NCBI GenBank assembly: GCA_029204225.1
Contig: MU831840.1
Location: forward strand, 36,001 to 100,000
Origin: Diphasiastrum complanatum
Lineage: Eukaryota; Streptophyta; Lycopodiopsida; Lycopodiales; Lycopodiaceae
Reading direction: 5' to 3'
DNA length: 64,000 nt
The notes under the pieces were generated by a model, which was not told the DNA's origin, did not search any database, and saw nothing but the letters and a program-made list of their open reading frames with translations. Position 1 is the first letter of the stretch. Each line of letters opens with the position of its first letter. This document shows, piece by piece, positions 1 to 9,744 of the stretch. The position numbers and the translations under genes are program-made.

Positions 1-1110
1 AAAAGTACAAGACTTAACTTGTGCAATGTATTGTAATTTTTAGATTTTCAACATTATAAAAGGCTTTGAAATTTTGAGACTTGACTTGCTAAAGTTTAAA
101 GCATAACTCAAAGTTTTAAAACTTTTTGAAGCTAAGTCATGTTCACAAAGTTCTTTTTAAAAACTTGAAAGGCTTAAATTATAAATCAAAGTTATAAAGT
201 GCTAAGTTTAAACAAACTTTTAAATTCTTTCAAACTTTAGCTTGAGCTTGGAATTTTAAGAATAGGGGGGAGGGGATGGAGGAAGTACATAGTCTATGCT
301 TGCAAGCTATACATGCTGCAAGTACAGGCTTGTGTGGGATTGCTTTTCACTTCCTTTGCCCTCCTCTTTGGTCTTTCCCATCCTCCTTGCCATATACCAC
401 CTGCCACTCAAAAAATTTTACAAACAAGACATTCTCACCACTTTTTGGGAGGAAAATTGATTTTTTTTCTCCATCTCTTTCTCGTGAATGTATAATTGTA
501 CCTGCTCCTCCCAAGCCTAAGGATAAGCCTTAGGGAAGTTCTAGGAGTTTCTTGGGGCCATAAGGCCCAGGGGTTAAGGGAGGTGTCTGAAAGTCTTAGT
601 GAGCATGTGACCCAAGTGACCCTTGGGTGAGGTGGCATAGGGAGGGTGGTGGCCATGTGAGTTGAGGGTAGGTGGTCCCCATAAGGAGTTGCCACTTGTT
701 TTTGGGGCCATGTGCTTGCTAGGTGGTGTCCATAAGGCTCACCAGACCAAAAGGAAAGGAAAAGGGTGGGGGGGTAAAGGCTCCACTTTCATCATCGAGG
801 AGTTTGTTTTGGCTTAGTGTCCTTGAGTTGAGAACTCAAGTCTTCTAGGCCATTTTGTAACCAAACTCTTGCCAATTTTTCTTTCGAGCCTTCCTTAGTT
901 TGCCATGGACCTTGTTATGCCCTCAATTCCAGGATCGTCTTTACCACCTCCTCTTCTTGATCTTGATACTGCACAACTTGTATAGGCTTGAATTCTCTCC
1001 AAAATCAATCCTTGAAATGCAATCTAAGCATGCCATGGCTGAACAAGAGACTCATGGTCCATTGTCCTTTACTCCATGTTTAATCTTTCCTAACTTCTAT
1101 TGATGAATCT
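1..1110. other. No gene recognised; AT-rich stretch and GC-richer unassigned sequence
   Basis: The first 270 bases are a degenerate A/T-rich stretch built from variants of AAAGTTT and ACTTGA. From about 530 to 800 the sequence is purine-rich and repeats short phrases such as GGCCAT, CATAAGG and AGGTGGT. The open frames here show no protein family I recognise and I do not call them genes. The stretch lies directly upstream of a copia fragment in the same orientation, so part of it may be decayed copia sequence. That is inference. Confidence 0.5.
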
Positions 1111-1118
1111 ACATATGT

Positions 1119-1530
1119 AAATGAGCCAATACAAGAGGAGAGGTGGATCCAAGCAATGGATCTTGAGTATCTTGTGTTGTTCTTCTTATGAAGAACAACA
1201 CACGGAGATTGGTAGAACTTCTTAAGGACAAGAAAGCTATTGGATGCAAATGGATCTTCAAAGTGAAGACAAATCAAGATGGATCAATCAATAAGCATAA
1301 GGCAAGGTTGGTGGCTAAAGGTATTGACTATGATGAAACTTTTTCACTCGTGGCAAAGATGGTAAGCATTCGGGTCATCATCTCTCTTGCAACTCTTTTT
1401 GATTGGGATCTATGGCAATTGGACATAACTATGTATTCTTGAATCATTATGGTGATCTTGAGGAGGAAGAATACATGGAGCAACCTGAGGCCTAGCCTAA
1501 TCATGTTTGTTTTCTACAAAAGAGTTTGTA
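1119..1530 (+). pseudogene. Ty1/copia reverse transcriptase fragment
   Basis: The frame reads from a W-I-Q-A-M-D-like stretch through KKAIGCKWIFKVK, KARLVAKG and YDETFSLVAKM. This is the conserved N-terminal part of the Ty1/copia reverse transcriptase domain, where the usual form is GCKWVFKVK then KARLVAKGF then DYEETFSPVAKM. A few residues usually found between LVAKG and IDYDE are missing. The homology continues past a stop at about 1440 into an EEEYMEQPEG-like stretch and a CFLQKSLY-like stretch. The palm with the catalytic aspartates, RNase H and LTRs are absent nearby. It is a dead scrap of about 400 bp. Confidence 0.85.
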
Positions 1531-1970
1531 TAACAATAAATCTTATGAAATAAGAAATGGCACAAGACCCAATTTTTTGTGTGAATATATAATTTTTTGA
1601 AATTCAAGTAGTTTTTTAACCCTAAATTTGTAAATGATTTTATTATTTTGCAAAATTGTATATTTAGCAAATATTTTTAAATTGGAGGTATTACAAAATA
1701 TTTTGAAAGTTTTACATTGAAATGGCTCAAAAAATAAAAATATCATTAATGTGCAATTTGTTATTATGAAAAATAGTTGTTAAATTAGGCAAGTGATTGT
1801 AACATTTTTTAAATTATAGTATCAAAAAAAGCACGCTAAATTTATAACAAATATTATTTAACAAAATTTTTTTACCAAAAAAAATTTAAAAACATCTAAA
1901 CAATGAATATTTTGTACAAAAAATACAGTAATCTTTCGAATAAAAGAGATATTTTTATAAATAAAAAACT
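1531..1970. other. AT-rich intergenic sequence, no gene seen
   Basis: Very A/T-rich with long A and T runs and no supportable coding frame. It separates the copia scrap from the 3' end of the methyltransferase pseudogene on the opposite strand, so it is that gene's immediate downstream flank. Confidence 0.5.
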
Positions 1971-4440
1971 TCAAAAATTCTCAACCAAATCATCAAGATC
2001 AGGAGTAGCAATCCTTCCAACCCCTGTGCTTGCTGGAGGTGCTGTGCCGTCCTGAATGACAACTTCTACCACATTGTATCTTTGCTCAACCACCTCAGCC
2101 AAGTTTCCTTCGTCACCAACTACACCACTGACAGGTGGTTGAGGCTCCTTAACAAATGGAGCAATATTGTCTTTAGAGGGACCTAATTTACCAACCTCTT
2201 GAAATTCATTAGGCAAAACTGGAATACCAGCTAGTCTCATCTTAACAAAATTTGATAAACTCTCGTCTAATTCTACGATCGCAATATGTCTGCCTTTTTG
2301 GATCGCCCTTTTGGACAACACATGCACTAGTAGTGCCACTACCACTAAATAAATCTAAAATCCAGTTTGCGGGATGAGAAAACATTCCAAATAATCTATT
2401 TACAAGCTGTTGTGGCTTTTGATATGGACAAGCCACAGAACCAGTCATCGGATTTTTTAATTTTTGTCACTGTAGGAAAATCAAAATGATTTCCAAAATC
2501 CGTGTGTCCTGTAGTGTTGTAGTGCAACATGGATCTGCAAGTTTGAAGTCGTATGGAACATCAGTGATGCAGAGAGTGTAAGGTCTTCTTTTTACAAATT
2601 TGGAGATCTCTTTGGCATCACCTTGTTGTACTGTATAAAAACAAGGAGGATCATCAACAGACTTGGGATAAACGTCTCTTTAGGATCATCATCAACGCTT
2701 AAGTCTCCAGTCTGTTGAGATTCTCTGTGTTTTTTCTTGGCCTTAGCTTTTTGCAGGTGAGTTCTAAACTGCTCAGGAAGCTACCCAATCTTTTTATCTT
2801 CAGATTTCTGTGAAAAATAGCAGCACTTATGCTAAGCATGGATTTACTAGATATTAAACTAAAATCTTAAGAAGAATAATGTAGAAAGATTTGACAAGAG
2901 TAGAAATCCACTTATGCTAAACATGACATTCAACTGTAAAAATTGTTATTAGTGACAGAAATTTATGCTAAGCATAAGTGATAATCTTAAAAAAACAAAG
3001 TAATAAACATAAAAAATACACTTATGCTAAGCATGAACGACAATCTTAAAAACAATTATCTAAAAGAAAAGTAAGGATATCAAAGGTACACCTATGCTAA
3101 GCGTGGGCTCTTAAATGCAAAACATGAAATTAAAAGTGATAAAAACTTATGTTAAGCATGAATAACGATGTCAAACTAACAATTTACAAAATAGTCAAAA
3201 AACAAACACCCATGCTTAGCATAAACAATATTCGCAAATTGGTAAATTAAAATCAATTTATGTAAAAAAGGTCACCATATTTCTAAATAAAATTAGAAAT
3301 CTTTGCAACTCTTCATCTTTTGAGTTGTTCCGTTGGCATTCCTCCCAATCCTTGCAATTCAGGCTCTTTACCATAGCCTCTTCTACTTTCATGAAAAGCT
3401 TGTGTCTGAACAAAAATAATGATTAGATCCAAGTTTTTGCAACAGAGTGAAAAATAAGGATCTTGTTTTCAAAAAATTAAAATTACCTTTGAAATTCTTT
3501 TCCCATCTTAGTAAGGCTGAGTTGTCCGTCGGCAACTCTCGACAGGACACTCACAACCACATCCTTTGATGGGATGCTTTGCAATTCTTCCACTCCGATA
3601 TTCTCATATCTTGGGGGACGGGGGCAAGAGTGGATTGTGTGGATTTTTTCTTATGGGAGGACGACCCTTTTGAAAGTTTTATTTCAAATCCGTCTCACTT
3701 GTCAAAAATTTTATCGACAAGGTTCCAAATCTGAAACAAAAAATAATTTGTTAAAGGATTGTAATTTGATTTAAGAAAATGAAATAACAAAAAAGATTCC
3801 TAAGAACAAAAATTACTTGCCCAAGCCCAGTCTCCTGTGCACAAAGGCACTTCAATTGTATATTTGTTTTGTCTCTTTTTTTGTGAAGCCTCAGGTACTC
3901 TCTATGAAAAATCTGACTCGTTGAATAACGATCATCTTGAGCCTGTAATCCTGGTCGATATTATGATCCCAGGCAAGGAGCTTGGCTTTCTCAACTATCA
4001 ACTCAGCAAAAACTATAGCACTAACTTGTCTAAATGACTGTACATGAGGATACTCTATGGAGAGCTCCTTTCTGGCTTGCAAACTATGGATTCCACCCAA
4101 AACAAAAAATTTATCGGTGTCTATAATTTGGATATCAAAATCTGCTCCTGTCGGACATTCAACAAGGTCCACAACAAGGACAATGAATGGGGTAACAATG
4201 GCTTGTGTGTGGTCTTTAAATTTTATCTTTAAATTATGTACATGTGAAGATGCTTCTTTTGTTTTTCCAAACCACTACGTTTTCTCTTTGGAGTTGACAT
4301 TAATCTTGATCCAGTGGTAGAATCAGGTGTTTGGGTGTCTTTTTGGGTAGAGGAAGACAAGCTCTTGCGAGAAGATAATGATCTCGCAGATTTAGTAAGC
4401 ACAGGGTTCTCTTTTTTTTTTCCAGAGCTTCATCAGCCAT
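1971..4440 (-). pseudogene. Decayed intron-containing ParB-like / beta-class DNA N6-A or N4-C methyltransferase gene
   Basis: Reading leftwards from an ATG at 4440 gives MADEALEKK, then after a slip in an A run a Ser/Lys-rich segment with the basic stretch PKRKR. After another frameshift comes a ParB/sulfiredoxin-like stretch (IQIIDTDKFFVLGG, IHSLQARKEL) at about 4160-4070. Four exons are suggested: 3817-4440, 3487-3730, 3276-3405 and 1971-2807. Each has GT donors and pyrimidine-rich AG acceptors, and the frame runs cleanly from exon 2 into exon 3. The last exon holds TLCITDVPYDF (motif IV, usually DPPY/F/W), CPYQKPQQLVNRL, then WILDLFSGSGTTS (motif I, SAM binding) and GRHIAIVELDE. Motif IV before motif I is the beta-class order. 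Stops near 2780 and 2468 and frameshifts near 4420, 4240, 3630, 2660 and 2340 break it. The family fold and beta-class order are established knowledge; domain assignment is by eye; a mobile-element origin is inference. Confidence 0.75.
2825..3225. repeat. Seven-copy array of a near-palindromic motif inside an intron
   Basis: The motif ACTTATGCTAAGCATGA and close variants start at about 2825, 2910, 2962, 3020, 3090 and 3145. A seventh, inverted copy (CCATGCTTAGCATAAAC) lies at 3209-3225. The core ATGCTAAGCAT is an inverted repeat around one base. Spacing is 52-85 bp and the DNA between copies is not obviously repeated. The whole array sits in the inferred intron (2808-3275) of the ParB-methyltransferase pseudogene. 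Confidence 0.8.
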
Positions 4441-4725
4441 CTGTATCACACATATGTTCTCTTCTTTGCAAAAATTAACCTTTGCTGAAGTTAAGCAGAT
4501 TCGCTTGAGCTTTTTTTCAAAGACAAAAAATGATCAAAATTATTACCTTTGTTCATCTGTCAGGCTTGATAGAAAAGGTTTCGCTTACTCTCTCAAAGTT
4601 TAAATAGGCTTACCAAGTTTGTAAACATTATAAAAATTTATTGTAAAGGTTTCAAAACCTTGAGTAGGCCCATAAGTTGTACATGATGGGACCCTAGGGG
4701 GCAATTTTACATGCTACCAATTATA

Positions 4726-5974
4726 TGTTGGAACTATATGAATTTTCTTATGTTGTAGGAGGGCGCATTTTTCCTATATAGGAAACTTGTGGACCAAGGC
4801 AAATCATTGCATGAAGAGGGAAAGTGCATGCTTAGCACCTACTTAGCATGTGGGACACCTATTTCACCTACTTTTGACACTTGGAAGCCATGTACATCAC
4901 ATATCATTTGTTTCCAATCTATAAATGATACCTCCTCCTCCTAGATGGGCGCACTATTTGGAGAGAGAGATTTCTTCTCACATATGCTCTTGTGATTTGC
5001 TTTTGGTGGTAGGATCTCTTGCTCATTAATGCTAGTGTAATGCTATCCCAGATTGGTGTCTTGTTGGATCTGATTTATTGCTTTGTATTCTTGCTAATGT
5101 AAAGTTCTTCTTGTTGGAAATTCATGGACAACAAGCATTCTTGATCCAATTGACCCACTTGGAAGAGCAATTTCCAAGATTAATGATGTTAGAATGTTCC
5201 TTACAACATATACTATCATTTTAGTTTGTGTAGCAAGTTTCTGACGGAAGTTTCATGCAAATTTCTGTTCGCATCCTCTTCATCTTGCTCGCTGTCCTCC
5301 ATAGCTAGCAGATCCGATTACTTCGAAAAGTTTGATCTATTCCATTCATATTGTGTGTGGTTGTGGATTTAGAGTGGATTAGTTTTCTTGCTTTTCTAGT
5401 TGTGGATTAGATTTCATGTGTTCTTGTGGATTAATGTAGGAGCCAGCATTCAAGTAAACTAAATAGACTAGAAATGTGGCATAAATCTTGCATATTCTCT
5501 AACATTCTAGTTCTTGATGTTCTTTGGATGTCCAAGAATCAAAAGGCTGGTTAGTTTCTTGATTCTTAAACTTCTAACATGCTGTAGATTAGTTCTTGTT
5601 TCTTGTTTTGTCAATTTATGCAAGTAAAGTACTGTAGGATCTGATTAAGTTCATTTTGCAGCAAAGTAGAAGTAGAATTTCATTGTTTGTTCAACGGATC
5701 TGCACACTGATTTTATGGTTGAACGTTTTGGAATGTATGAGTGGTTGTTTATGCATGTGCATTAGTTCAAGAGTGACTTCCCTGGATTGTCCTCTGACAG
5801 GCAGGGCATTTACTACATCGTTATCAGTCCCTTTTGCCTAGTTTCGGCATTGAACTAAGAAGCTAACATTCAAGAAATGCCAACAAGCCTCTAAACAGGC
5901 AGAAAACAGTTCTTGTAAACAAGAAACAAGGAAGAACTAGTAAACAGATTCTATAGGCTCTGAAGATGCCAACA
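4726..5974 (+). repeat. 5' LTR of LTR element A
   Basis: The repeat starts TGTTGG and ends CCAACA, a perfect 6-bp terminal inverted pair. It is followed after two bases by a primer-binding site. Its last 400 bp (5571-5974) recur at 12098-12493 with roughly 95% identity by eye, ending in the same GATGCCAACA. Length is about 1.25 kb. A CTATATAGG sequence near 4775 could be a promoter element. I do not see a matching 5-bp target duplication: TTATA lies before it and ACTTA follows the 3' copy. Confidence 0.8.
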
Positions 5975-5976
5975 TT

Positions 5977-5994
5977 TGGCATCGTTGCCGGGGA
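5977..5994 (+). other. Primer-binding site, tRNA-Asp type (element A)
   Basis: TGGCATCGTTGCCGGGGA lies two bases after the LTR end. It is complementary to the 3' end of plant tRNA-Asp (usual primer site TGGCGCCGTTGCCGGGGA), apart from AT in place of GC at positions 5-6. tRNA-Asp primer sites are typical of several plant Ty3/gypsy lineages. Confidence 0.8.
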
Positions 5995-6149
5995 AATCCG
6001 TCTGAAAACCAACTTGCTTGCACCTGAACCTACAAACCAACCAGCAAGCCACAACAACTGCAAACACAAGCGATCAGACTTGCTTTAGTATCAAACTGCA
6101 AAACTAGAGCCCACACCCATCAACTACACTCCTTCAGATGCCCCGTCAT

Positions 6150-6830
6150 GCTCCATTTCTTTCATATCTCAACCGACGCTTTATTCAAAAATCAACCGAC
6201 ACTTCCCTTCATATCTCAGCCGACGCCCTCCACTCACATCTCAGCCGACGCCCTTCGTTCAAATCTCAACCGACGTTTTTTCTTCAAATCTCAACCGACG
6301 CTTTTTCTTCAAATCTCAACCGACACTTTTTTTTTCAAATCTCAACCAATGCTTCACTTCAAATCTCAACCGACGATTTTTTTCAAATCTCAACCGATGA
6401 TTTTTTTTCAAATCTCCACGGACGATTTTTTTCAAATCTCAACCGACGTTTCTTTTCAAATCTCAACCGACGTTTTTTTTCAGATCTCAACCGACGGGTT
6501 CGCGTCAGATCTCGATCGACGTGTTCACGTCAGATTTGGACCGACGGGTTTTCGATCATATCTCGACCGACGGGTCACGTCAGATATCGACCGATGGATT
6601 TTCTATCAGATCTCGACCGATGGGTTCGCGTCAGATCTCGACCGACGAGTTGCGTCAGATCTCGACCGACGGGTTTTTGATCAGATCTTGACCGATGGGT
6701 TCGCGTCAGATCTCAACCAATGAATTTTCGATCAGATCTCGACCGACAGGTTCGCGTCAGATCTCGATCGACGATTCTGGGTCCAATCTCGACTGACGGG
6801 ATTCCTCACCATCTCAACCGACCAACTCCA
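6150..6830 (+). repeat. Minisatellite of about 25 nt, roughly 27 copies, in the element A leader
   Basis: Units follow the pattern TCAGATCTCGACCGACGGGTT with variable ends. The first half of the array is T-rich (TTTTTTCAAATCTCAACCGACG) and the second half is G-richer (CGTCAGATCTCGACCGACGG). About 27 copies of CTCAACCGACG or CTCGACCGACG were counted by eye at roughly 25-bp spacing. Because the unit is not a multiple of three, translations cycle through three related peptides (ISTD, SQPT and NRRF types), and two frames stay open for about 180 codons. I take these open frames to be by-products of the repeat, not a protein. Confidence 0.9.
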
Positions 6831-7139
6831 TGCCAGACCACAGAACTTTCAAACGACACCTCAAATTGGCATTTCGACTGAACCACCATCTTCCCAAAGT
6901 CTTAGAGGCTGGATAAAAAAAAAAAAAGGGCTTGAACACCAAAACAAACTTTCAAAAAAATAAAACTCATACCAATAGAAAGCCCTTTTTATACTGAGTC
7001 TCCACCTTTGCTTCCTTCAACACCCTAAAAAATCCAAAAAGACCAAAGACCCTAAAAAATCCAAAAACACCAACAGCCCTAAAAAATCCAAAAACACCAA
7101 AAACACATACCCAACACAAAAAAGACACAACAATACCCA

Positions 7140-9744
7140 ATGGCCGACAATATAGATCCTGAAATCTCAGAAGATTATCCATACGAGATCAGGTCCCCTG
7201 TAGCTGAACAAATCAAACGTCATAGGTTCTATCGAATGCGGACCCAAATACACGAGCCATCCACAAACCCATTCGAGGGAGAAGAACCTGATAGAGCTGA
7301 GTCTTCACGAGCACGAGCCTATTCTTATGGTGCTGACCCCTCCCAGGCCAGAACCAACCTTAATGGTGCTTCTGCTACCCACCGTGCTCATTTTGAAAGA
7401 CGTACACCCAAGCTAGATGTTGTAAAGCTACCCTTTACAAGCTTTACTTCCGGCGCCATCGACGCTAGCTATGTCCCCGGCGCCAGCAGCGCCCCTGCTG
7501 CTCTCGGCGCCAACGGCGCCGACGCCGCTCCCGGCGCCACTGTGACCAGAATCCAGCCGGCGCCAAGTTCCTATGGCTAAAAATCTTTGATCGGTTCTAG
7601 CGGAGTCCAAAGAGCTCAGATCGATGTGCAATCACCTCACACGATCTAGGCATGATTAAAGGAAGCCTGGGGATCAATAAAATCTAGAGAGAGAAAATGA
7701 CTTTCTAGAAAGAGAAAATTCTAGAGAGAGAAAAACGTGCTTTACCAGCTTGGGTAGAGTGCTTGGTATGAGGGGGGGTGCCGAATCACACCAATACTAT
7801 AGGGGAGTGCGGGTTGCGACTCAGGGCGAGCTCCAACCAAGTCTCAGCCTCCCTTGCTGGAATGTTGTCATGGCTCTCGCCTTGGCATGCTAGCGCCCCG
7901 GAGACTAGGGTCGGTCACACACTTGAAATGTAACCTTCTCAGATTTATCAATAAAGTGGGATTTTCCTCAAACTGACTTTGATTACCTTCTGGGTTTCAG
8001 TGTTCGGTAAAAGCGCCAGTTGTAAGGCCGCTTTCAAAATTTTTAACTTGGCACATAGCTGAGGGTCATATCCCGGGACGCCAACGGTATGCCGTCGGGA
8101 CCATTCGGTCCGTGGCGCCAGTGGTATGCTGTCGGGACCATTTGGTCTAGGAACTGGTTGTTTCCATATCTGTCGCGACTTGTGGTTCTGAGTGTTCTTT
8201 GCATGAACGTGAATGGGTTAAGCTCTTGGAGAACGGGCTCTAACCTGTCGGCTGAGTTGGATGGCTTGCTTGGGTGGATGTTACCTGTTTATGGCTGTCC
8301 AGTCTGGCGTGGCGCCAGGTTGGCTTCCAGCGCTCGTGACGAAGCTTTCAGTTGGTTAAGTCTGATGTAAGTCAGACCGCCTGCTTGGAATGGATGTTAC
8401 TCGTTTGTAACGAAGCTTCGAGTTGGTTAAGTTTGATGTATGTCGGGCGGCTTGCTTGGAGGGAAGTCACCCACATCGGGACCCCCGATCTGGCATGGCG
8501 CCAGGTTGGATCTCAATGTTGGTTTTCGGAACTTCAAGTTGGTTAAGTCTGATCGTTGTTGGCGAGTTGGCTGCTTGTATGTCAAGTGGGTTTGGATGGC
8601 AAGAGTTGAAGGATGGGAAGCTAAGTCGTGGTTCCCGACTCCCTTTGGGATGCCTGCGCTACACTAGATCTACCAAAGTTTGACGGTAGTTCGGACCCTC
8701 AAATATTTTTGCAAATATTTGAGAATGCATGTGATGTGTATGGCGAAACATCTCCCGATGCTATGGTCCAACTGTTTTCGATGACCATGATTGCTAAAGC
8801 ACGTGATTGGTTTTTCAACCTTGATCGTGAAGATAAGACAGACTGGTCAATTTTGAAAAAATCCTTTATCAAGCATTTTAAGCCCTTTCGCTTGATCGAG
8901 AGCCCTTTTGTCAAATTGAGTAACATCAAAATGGCAAAAGACAAACGCGTACGAGACTATATTGAGCATTTTAAATGCCTCAAAAGTCAAAGTCCAAGAA
9001 CAGCCCTCCAAACAGATGCTCATCATATGGTTCCTAGTCGAACTTCCAAGATGGATTCGACGCGAGCTTAAATCCAATGATGAATATATGAGCCTAAAGT
9101 TAGCTATGTCTGATGCCATCAAGGAAGAAGACGAAGGATAAGATGTTGACGAATCCAGAGAAAGACGAGCACCACGTCCTCTTGTCCATGAGTCAAAGCT
9201 GATCGAGAACACCCGAGATCAGCTTTGGAAATCTCAGTTGGAGTTGCTTATTAAGCAACATCAGCTACAGATGGAGAAACTCACCAATGAGTTTCAAACT
9301 ACTTTGAAATCTATCCAAAGTAGTATGTCTGGTCAGCCAAACCCTGCACAGGTACCTTATAGACGAAAAACAATATGGTGCCCACACTGTAGGGCTACAC
9401 ATTCTGTTGATGCTTGTCCTTCATATCGACCTATCCAAGCACATATAGTTCAACAATATGAAGAACGCCCATTAAAATCTGGAAATGCCTTGTCTCATCA
9501 TGAATATCCACTTGAAAGTCCAGAACCATTAGCCATACAAGATGGCTATGTTGTTATGCAAGGGCCATTGCACACCAAATGTTTCATCTGTGGTGAAACT
9601 GGCCACTTCATGGCTGATTGTCCAGTCAAGACCAAGTACCATGCTGAGTGTCTTGACTGTATCAGAAAACACAATTTCAAAGACTGTCCGACACAACCAA
9701 ATAAGATCCTACCTGCCCGTCATGTCAGTTATGAATCACAATAG
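7140..9744 (+). pseudogene. gag of gypsy-type element A, interrupted
   Basis: The N-terminal part runs from MADNIDPEISEDY at 7140 to a stop at 7580 and contains an Ala/Gly-rich tail. The gag core appears from about 8655 (LPKFDGSSDPQIF, DWFFNLDREDKTDW, MAKDKRVRDYIEHF). It then needs frame changes near 8990-9070. From 9238 there is a coiled-coil-like segment and three zinc-knuckle motifs: CX2CX3HX4C (WCPHC...), CX2CX4HX4C (CFICGETGHFMADC) and CX2CX3HX4C (CLDCIRKH...). Retrotransposon Gag coats the element RNA. The same gag type recurs at 14439-16166. Noncoding sequence of about 1 kb (7581-8650) separates the two halves. Confidence 0.8.
7581..8650 (+). repeat. Noncoding insert within element A gag, with tandem repeats
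   Basis: This stretch separates two parts of the gag reading frame. It carries AATCAATAAAG at about 7946, which resembles a polyadenylation signal. At 8080-8150 there is a near-duplicate phrase (GGTATGCCGTCGGGACCATT and GGTATGCTGTCGGGACCATT). At 8235-8600 there are degenerate repeats of roughly 80-120 bp containing GTTGGTTAAGTCTGATG and GGCTTGCTTGG. I could not identify clean ends or target duplications. It may be a nested element or intrinsic spacer. Confidence 0.5.

Noticed and set aside
2825-3225. CRISPR-like spacing of short repeats
   Set aside because: The repeated words are only about 17 bp, diverged, and one is inverted. The host is a plant and no cas genes are present. An intronic palindrome array describes it better.
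6138-6723. Two overlapping frames of 180-191 residues with repeated ISTD/QPT peptides
   Set aside because: They are translations of the 25-nt minisatellite in a retroelement leader. More than one frame is open simply because the unit lacks stops.
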